The notes beneath the pieces are model-generated. The model worked only from the letters and a program-made list of their open reading frames with translations, did not search any database and was not told where the DNA came from. The translations under genes were made by a program, and so were the position numbers. DNA of 64,000 nucleotides from Chryseobacterium formosum (GTDB taxonomy: Bacteria > Bacteroidota > Bacteroidia > Flavobacteriales > Weeksellaceae). The stretch is from positions 62,001-126,000 of the forward strand of contig NZ_JAOVZW010000015.1 of NCBI RefSeq assembly GCF_026460885.1. The letters run 5' to 3'. Of this stretch, positions 58,575 to 64,000 are shown one piece after another; the first letter of the stretch is position 1; each line of letters starts with the position of its first letter.

Positions 58575-61121
58575 TTAATTTCGCAGATCTTCCAAAAACT
58601 GTTCCAAAGAATATAGATCACTAATAAGAACTTCTCTTGCTTTTGCACCGTTAAATCCACCAACAATGCCGCTTGCTTCCAACTGATCCATAATTCTTCC
58701 TGCTCTGTTATATCCTAATTTCAACTGTCTTTGAAGCATTGATGTAGAACCTTGTTGTGTTGAAACAATAATTCTTGCTGCATCTTCAAATAAAGCATCT
58801 TTTTCATTGGGATCAAATGCCCCGACTGTACTTGTTGCTTCTTCAGAAACAAATTCAGGAAGCATGAATGCTGAAGCGTAACCTTTTTGCTCACCGATAA
58901 ATTCTGCCAATCTTTCAACTTCTGGAGTATCAACGAACGCACATTGAAGTCTTAAAATTTCATTTCCGTTAAAATAAAGCATATCACCTTTTCCAATCAG
59001 CTGATCTGCTCCTGTAGAATCCAAAATCGTTCTTGAATCCACACTTGAAATTACTCTGAATGCCGCTCTTGCAGGGAAGTTAGCTTTAATCATACCTGTA
59101 ATTACGTTGACAGAAGGTCTTTGCGTCGCAACAATTAAGTGAATTCCTACCGCTCTTGCCAACTGCGCCAATCTTGCAATCGGAAGTTCAACTTCTTTTC
59201 CGGCGGTCATAATTAAATCTGCAAACTCATCGACCACCAAAACAATGTAAGGTAAATAACGGTGGCCGTTTTCAGGGTTTAATTTTCTTTCACTGAATTT
59301 TTTATTGTATTCCTTTAAATTTTTACAGAAAGCATTTTTAAGCAAATCATAACGCTGATCCATTTCGACGCAAAGAGAATTCAAAGTGTTGATTACTTTA
59401 TTGGTATCGGTAATAATTGCATCATCAGAATCTGGAAGTTTTGCCAAATAATGTCTTTCAATTTTTGAATATAAAGAAAGTTCCACTTTTTTCGGGTCAA
59501 CCATTACAAACTTCAGTTCACTTGGATGTTTTTTGTAAAGTAGGGAAGTCAAAATTGCATTGATTCCAACAGATTTTCCTTGTCCGGTTGCTCCCGCCAT
59601 CAAAAGGTGAGGCATTTTAGACAAATCCGCCATAAAAACTTCATTAGAAATAGTCTTACCGAAAACAACTGGCAAATCCATATCTGTATTTTGGAATTTC
59701 TGAGAAGCAATCACCGATCTCATCGAAACCATCGTAGGATTTTTTCTAGGAACTTCAATTCCGATCGTTCCTTTTCCAGGCATTGGTGCAATAATTCTGA
59801 TTCCTAAAGCAGAAAGATTCAAAGCAATATCATCCTGTAATTTTTTAATGGAAGCAACTCTGATTCCTGCTTCGGGAACAATTTCGTATAAAGTAACAGT
59901 TGGCCCAATCGTCGCTTTAATTTCAGCAATTCCGACGTTGAAGTTTTTAAGAAGCCCAACAATTTTATTTTTATTTTCTTCTAATTCTTCTTTATTAATA
60001 GAAATTTCTTCGTTACCATATTCTTTCAACAAATCGATTGGTGGCATTTGAAATTTAGCTAAATCCAATTTGTGGTCATATAAACCGTGTTGATTAACCA
60101 AATCTTGAGATAATTTATCTGCATCATCAATAATATCGATTACAGGAGCAACTTCTACTTTAAATTTAATTTCCTCTTGTGGCGGAGTAGAAAAATTAGA
60201 ATGAACTTCAAAAGCATCTTCCGGTTTTATAGTAGGAATAATTGGTTTTGTATCTAAGTCTAAATTTAAAGTCGGTGCTAATTCTTTTTCCTGTTCGAAA
60301 GAAGTTTGATTGGGTGTTACAATCGTTTCAACATTTGCAACATTCAAATTCTCCTGAATAATTGGTTCAGATTTTACAACAGCTTCTTTAGTTTTTTTAT
60401 TTTCCGAAATATCTGTTACGGTAATATTTAAATCTTTTTCTTTTTCCTCTTCTCTAATTTCTTCTTCCAATTCCTGATCTGCTTCAAAACTTTGCTCAGA
60501 ATTAGGCATCATCGATTTTACTTTTCCAATTGTATTTTCGTTGATAGTATCCAATTTTGCTTTAATTGAGCTTGGACGAAGATTAAATTCAAGAATAAAA
60601 TAAAGCGCAATACTCACAATTAAAACAACCCAAAGACCAACATCTCCAATGATTGCAGAAAGAGAATCCATAATCTGATAACCGTAAACTCCGCTTAAAA
60701 CACCGCCATTTCCGTTACCTCTTGTAATTGCACCCAATAAAATTGGCAACCAGCAAATGAAAAACAAAGAATGCCCGAATGTCATCCAAGGTTTGAAAAT
60801 TTTCTTCTTAAGAATCATCGTTCCGAACACAACGAAAAGAAATGCAACAATAAATGAAGCAATTCCTATACTTTCAAAAATGAAAATATTACCGAGCCAA
60901 TCGCCCAGCTTTCCGAATATGTTGGATGATTTTATGGTCTTGTCTAATATTTTTCCTGCTTGGCTTTGATCTGCCTTCCAATTCATCAGATAGGAGACAA
61001 AAGAAAGCGTAAGCACTCCGGCAAAAACAATAAATGTTAATCCGAAAAAAATACGTGGTTTTGATAATATTTTGCCTGTTTCAGGCTGTTCTGGTTGTTT
61101 TTTTGGTGATTTCTTTTCCAT
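58575..61121 (-). CDS. ftsK: DNA translocase FtsK
   Basis: The septal motor that pumps chromosome ends apart at division. The 848-residue protein has four N-terminal membrane helices (about 30-190), an acidic linker rich in Glu (about 200-360), and the motor with Walker A GATGQGKSVGI and Walker B YIVLVVDEFADL. The C-terminal gamma domain (LKLGYNRAGRIMDQLEASGI) reads polarity sequences on DNA. The ATG at 61121 is preferred over one at 61184 because the -7 box at 61136-61143 lies between them. It heads the ftsK-lolA-lptF/G cluster. Confidence 0.94.
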   Translation of the reverse strand: MEKKSPKKQPEQPETGKILSKPRIFFGLTFIVFAGVLTLSFVSYLMNWKADQSQAGKILDKTIKSSNIFGKLGDWLGNIFIFESIGIASFIVAFLFVVFGTMILKKKIFKPWMTFGHSLFFICWLPILLGAITRGNGNGGVLSGVYGYQIMDSLSAIIGDVGLWVVLIVSIALYFILEFNLRPSSIKAKLDTINENTIGKVKSMMPNSEQSFEADQELEEEIREEEKEKDLNITVTDISENKKTKEAVVKSEPIIQENLNVANVETIVTPNQTSFEQEKELAPTLNLDLDTKPIIPTIKPEDAFEVHSNFSTPPQEEIKFKVEVAPVIDIIDDADKLSQDLVNQHGLYDHKLDLAKFQMPPIDLLKEYGNEEISINKEELEENKNKIVGLLKNFNVGIAEIKATIGPTVTLYEIVPEAGIRVASIKKLQDDIALNLSALGIRIIAPMPGKGTIGIEVPRKNPTMVSMRSVIASQKFQNTDMDLPVVFGKTISNEVFMADLSKMPHLLMAGATGQGKSVGINAILTSLLYKKHPSELKFVMVDPKKVELSLYSKIERHYLAKLPDSDDAIITDTNKVINTLNSLCVEMDQRYDLLKNAFCKNLKEYNKKFSERKLNPENGHRYLPYIVLVVDEFADLIMTAGKEVELPIARLAQLARAVGIHLIVATQRPSVNVITGMIKANFPARAAFRVISSVDSRTILDSTGADQLIGKGDMLYFNGNEILRLQCAFVDTPEVERLAEFIGEQKGYASAFMLPEFVSEEATSTVGAFDPNEKDALFEDAARIIVSTQQGSTSMLQRQLKLGYNRAGRIMDQLEASGIVGGFNGAKAREVLISDLYSLEQFLEDLRN

Positions 61122-61135
61122 AATGTCAGTCTGCG

Positions 61136-61143
61136 CAAATTTA
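61136..61143 (-). promoter_or_regulatory. -7 promoter box for ftsK
   Basis: Minus strand reads TAAATTTG, 14 bp before the ATG at 61121. It fixes the start choice. Confidence 0.55.
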
Positions 61144-61343
61144 ATGTTTTTTTTAGATTTTAAATATTTTTTAGAAGAAAACACGTTTGTTTTTTGATGT
61201 GATATTTTATGACTGAAATAACAACTTTATTTTATGTTTTATTTAATTAAAATTCACTTATTAAGAATGTTTCAAAATAAGCTAAATCCCCTTTAAAATG
61301 ACAAAAAACAGCTTTTTTTATCCGCCTTTCGGTTTATCATGCT

Positions 61344-61351
61344 TATTTTTG
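61344..61351 (+). promoter_or_regulatory. -7 promoter box for the cytochrome c biogenesis gene
   Basis: TATTTTTG fits TAnnTTTG and ends 19 bp before the ATG at 61371. Confidence 0.55.
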
Positions 61352-61370
61352 CATGTCAAGTAAAAAAAAT

Positions 61371-64000
61371 ATGAAGAAGATCCAAGATATTCTTATTTCA
61401 ACCAGAACAATGGCAGTTCTATTGCTGGTTTACGCATTTTCTATGGCTTATGCAACGTTCCTTGAAAACGACTACGGAACACCCGCTGCAAAAGCCTTAA
61501 TCTATGAAGCAAAATGGTTTGAACTCATTATGCTTCTTCTCATCATAAACTTTTGTGGAAATATAGCACGTTACCGTCTTTGGAGAAGAGAAAAATGGCC
61601 GGTTTTGGTTTTCCACCTTGCCTTTATTTTTATTTTCATTGGTGGTGCGATTACAAGATACATCAGTTTTGAAGGACAAATGACCATTAGAGAAGGTGAA
61701 ACTTCAAACGAAATTGTAACAGACAAACAGTTCTTTAAGATTCAGATTGAAAATAAAGGTGATGTACTGAATTATCAGGATGTACCTTATTTGATGTCGC
61801 CTTTGCACAAAGATTTTAATGCAACCTATGACTTTCACGGACAAGAAATTAAAGTGAAAACTTTAGATTATGTTCAAAGAAAAAAAGACAGTTTAGTTGC
61901 TGATCAAAACGGTGCTGAATATCTTCACTTGGTTTCTACAGCTGAAACGGGAAGACAGAATATTTACATCAAATCCGGGGAAACAAAATCAATCAACGGA
62001 ACTTTAGTTACTTTCAATAGAGCTATTGATGGTGCTGTTGAATTTAAACAGGAAAATGGACAAATGTTTATTAAAACTCCTGTTGATGCGACGTATATGA
62101 CGATGGCAACTCAGGCAACCGGAAATACTACGAAAGACAAATTTCAACCTTTGGTTTTAAGAAGTTTATATAGTATTAATGAACTAAAATTAGTTGTTCC
62201 TGAGCCTCTTAGAAAAGGAAAATTGATAGCTTTTGAAGGCGATAAGAAGAAAGATCAGAACGTTCCAGACGCAATGACCATCGAACTTCAAGGTCCAAAA
62301 ACAAAACAAATCGTAGAACTTTCTGTGGAAAGAGGAAATCCTAATGCTTACAAGCAAGTAACAATGGATGGATTGAATATTATGGTTGGTTTTGGTCCTA
62401 AAATCTATAACACACCTTTCGCAATTAAACTTGATGATTTCGTGATGGAAACATATCCTGGAAGTTCATCTCCAAGTGCTTATGAAAGTCACGTAAAAGT
62501 AATTGACGAAGGAAAACAGACACCCTATAAAATTTACATGAATAATATCCTTGACTATAAAGGTTACCGTTTTTTCCAGGCAAGTTATACGCCGGATAGA
62601 ATGGGAACTTTACTTTCTGTAAACCACGATTACTGGGGAACTTTGATTTCTTACATCGGTTATACATTCTTATTCGGAGGTATGTTTGTAATGTTTTTCT
62701 GGAAAGGAACACACTTCTGGAAACTTAATAAAATGCTGAAAGACATCAATAAAAAAAGAGCAGCAACAGTTGTTTTATTATTCTTAAGCTTAACATTAAG
62801 TGCTCAGAAAATTGAAATGCATGGAACAGACGATGGAAGTGGTACCCATGTACATAAAGAAGGAGATAATCATACTCATGAAGTAGCTCCTCAAGCAGTT
62901 CAATCACAGGGAAATCAGCAGAATTCTAATTCTTTAGCTGCTCCTTTGACGAAAATGAGGATAATTTCGCCAGACGAAATTATTTCGAGAAATAAAATTA
63001 GTGAAGAGCACGCTGACAAGTTTGGCTATCTTTTGGTGCAGAATTATGAGGGAAGAATTGTTCCGATTAATACACAGGCTTTAGATATTTTAAGAAAATT
63101 GTATCAAAAAGATAAGTTTAAAGGAACGGACGGAAAATACTTAACAGCTGAACAGTGGTTTTTGTCAATTAATACAGATACACCAAGCTGGACGATGGTT
63201 CCTCTTATAAAAGTGGATGCGAAAGGAGGGAAAGCTCTTTTAAAACGTGTAAAGGCAAATGAAGATGGTTATACAACTTTGATGAATTTGTTTCCATCGG
63301 ATGCTAACGGAAATCTAACTTATATTTTAGATGAAGAATATAACACAGCATTCCGTAAAAAACCAGCATTACAGTCTGAATATGACAAAGAGGTTATTAA
63401 ATTAAACGAAAAAGTTCAGATTTTCAATGAATTTTTTAGTGGTCAGTTTATGAGAATCGTTCCTGTGAAAAATGACCCAAATCATACTTGGCATTCTTGG
63501 CTTGACCAAAAAATGGAACCAGATATGGAATCTCAGAAAGTAATGGGACCTTATTTTGCAGAAGCACTTCAAGCTCAAAAAACAGGAGATTGGAGCAAGG
63601 CAGATATTGAATTAAAAAAATTATCAGATTATCAACAGAAATGGGGGAAAGCAGTTGTTCCGGCAAAAGAGAAAGTTGATTTAGAAGTTTTTATCAATAA
63701 AGCAAACATCAACTTTTTCTTATTAATTTTCTACACTATTATTGGCGGATTAGTATTTGTTTTAGGTTTTGTGGAATTATTTAAGCCTACCAAAATTCTT
63801 AATAATATCATCAAAGGAATTATTTATATTGGACTTGTAGGTTACGTTATACACTTTTTAGGACTTATTGCAAGATGGTATATTTCCGGACATGCTCCTT
63901 GGAGTAACGGTTACGAAGCAATCATTTTCATTTCTTGGATAGGAGTTTCAGCGGGAATGATGTTCTATTTCGGATTTGGAAATCCAAAATTGAAACAACA
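61371..64000 (+). CDS. ccsA: Cytochrome c biogenesis protein, ResB-CcsA fusion (partial, runs off the window)
   Basis: A large inner-membrane protein for heme delivery and attachment to cytochrome c. At least 876 residues are in view, all in one frame. The N-terminal ResB part has STRTMAVLLLVYAFSMAYAT, membrane helices near 40-60 and 70-95, and a long periplasmic domain with YKGYRFFQASYTPDRMGTLL. A further helix pair comes near 425-475. A histidine-rich linker (about 484-503, with HVHKEG and HTHE) leads into a second periplasmic region. The CcsA part begins near 780 and is cut off just as GHAPWSNGYEAIIFISW, the start of the heme-handling region, is reached. The fusion is usual in flavobacteria. 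Confidence 0.9.
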   Translation, partial: MKKIQDILISTRTMAVLLLVYAFSMAYATFLENDYGTPAAKALIYEAKWFELIMLLLIINFCGNIARYRLWRREKWPVLVFHLAFIFIFIGGAITRYISFEGQMTIREGETSNEIVTDKQFFKIQIENKGDVLNYQDVPYLMSPLHKDFNATYDFHGQEIKVKTLDYVQRKKDSLVADQNGAEYLHLVSTAETGRQNIYIKSGETKSINGTLVTFNRAIDGAVEFKQENGQMFIKTPVDATYMTMATQATGNTTKDKFQPLVLRSLYSINELKLVVPEPLRKGKLIAFEGDKKKDQNVPDAMTIELQGPKTKQIVELSVERGNPNAYKQVTMDGLNIMVGFGPKIYNTPFAIKLDDFVMETYPGSSSPSAYESHVKVIDEGKQTPYKIYMNNILDYKGYRFFQASYTPDRMGTLLSVNHDYWGTLISYIGYTFLFGGMFVMFFWKGTHFWKLNKMLKDINKKRAATVVLLFLSLTLSAQKIEMHGTDDGSGTHVHKEGDNHTHEVAPQAVQSQGNQQNSNSLAAPLTKMRIISPDEIISRNKISEEHADKFGYLLVQNYEGRIVPINTQALDILRKLYQKDKFKGTDGKYLTAEQWFLSINTDTPSWTMVPLIKVDAKGGKALLKRVKANEDGYTTLMNLFPSDANGNLTYILDEEYNTAFRKKPALQSEYDKEVIKLNEKVQIFNEFFSGQFMRIVPVKNDPNHTWHSWLDQKMEPDMESQKVMGPYFAEALQAQKTGDWSKADIELKKLSDYQQKWGKAVVPAKEKVDLEVFINKANINFFLLIFYTIIGGLVFVLGFVELFKPTKILNNIIKGIIYIGLVGYVIHFLGLIARWYISGHAPWSNGYEAIIFISWIGVSAGMMFYFGFGNPKLKQ

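Noticed and set aside
1..64000. tRNA, rRNA, CRISPR array or complete insertion sequence
   Set aside because: I looked for cloverleaf-like GC-rich blocks with a TTCGA loop, rRNA motifs, regularly spaced direct repeats and transposase motifs, and found none.

Overview
The window is AT-rich DNA from a flavobacterium, most likely Chryseobacterium or a close Weeksellaceae relative. The evidence is a type IX secretion cargo protein and PorQ, a TamL-type outer-membrane lipoprotein, a K+-type membrane pyrophosphatase, Bacteroidota-style TAnnTTTG -7 promoter boxes in front of many transcription units, few Shine-Dalgarno sequences, and a flavobacterial gene order. It is ordinary chromosome: no rRNA, tRNA, CRISPR array, phage or complete insertion sequence was seen.

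Layout. 1-8 kb: tail of an unknown gene, acyl-ACP desaturase, HAD phosphatase, map, methyltransferase, a T9SS cargo protein, a SugE-like exporter, a Crp/Fnr regulator, era, DoxX, fsa and a YdeI-like protein. 8-18 kb: TPR protein, peptidase E, an unrecognised cysteine-rich protein, dacB, a histidine kinase, a LolD-like ATPase, an L,D-transpeptidase, radC, a GNAT/FemAB-like protein, a phytanoyl-CoA dioxygenase-like protein and soluble pyrophosphatase. 18-25 kb: a membrane pyrophosphatase fused to an OmpA domain, an aminotransferase, and an M28 peptidase followed by a GNAT gene broken by one stop codon, a VOC protein and an endonuclease V-like protein. 25-34 kb: a 436-bp gene-poor stretch with two inverted consensus DnaA boxes, a LytS/LytTR two-component pair, uvrA, a TonB receptor and a DUF2490-like protein. 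34-42 kb: a minus-strand fatty-acid beta-oxidation operon (marR, hydroxyacyl-CoA dehydrogenase/hydratase, thiolase, acyl-CoA dehydrogenase). It has two copies of a palindromic operator in front and is interrupted by a four-helix-bundle gene set between inverted repeats. 42-50 kb: an iron-type ABC ATPase and permease with a TlpA thioredoxin, a ferredoxin reductase, SanA, tamL and an RNA methyltransferase. 50-64 kb: YtxH/holin proteins, cmk-porQ, pyrH-frr, two lipoproteins, the ftsK-lolA-lptF/G envelope cluster, and the start of a large cytochrome c biogenesis gene that runs off the window.

The most unusual signal is a set of short elements built from degenerate 7-bp repeats. Most are arranged as inverted arms and each starts within about 10 bp of a stop codon. 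One (37152-37559) encloses the four-helix-bundle gene inside the beta-oxidation operon. Others (1737-1878, 49797-49867, and single arms near 4741, 43041 and 53874) carry no gene. Together they look like a family of gene-carrying and gene-less mobile units, though this is an inference. Two other interspersed repeat families each occur twice.

Functional themes are envelope building (dacB, L,D-transpeptidase, lol and lpt genes, tamL, porQ), fatty-acid synthesis and breakdown, and pyrophosphate use, with the soluble and membrane enzymes adjacent. All functions are assigned by reading the sequence; no search was run.
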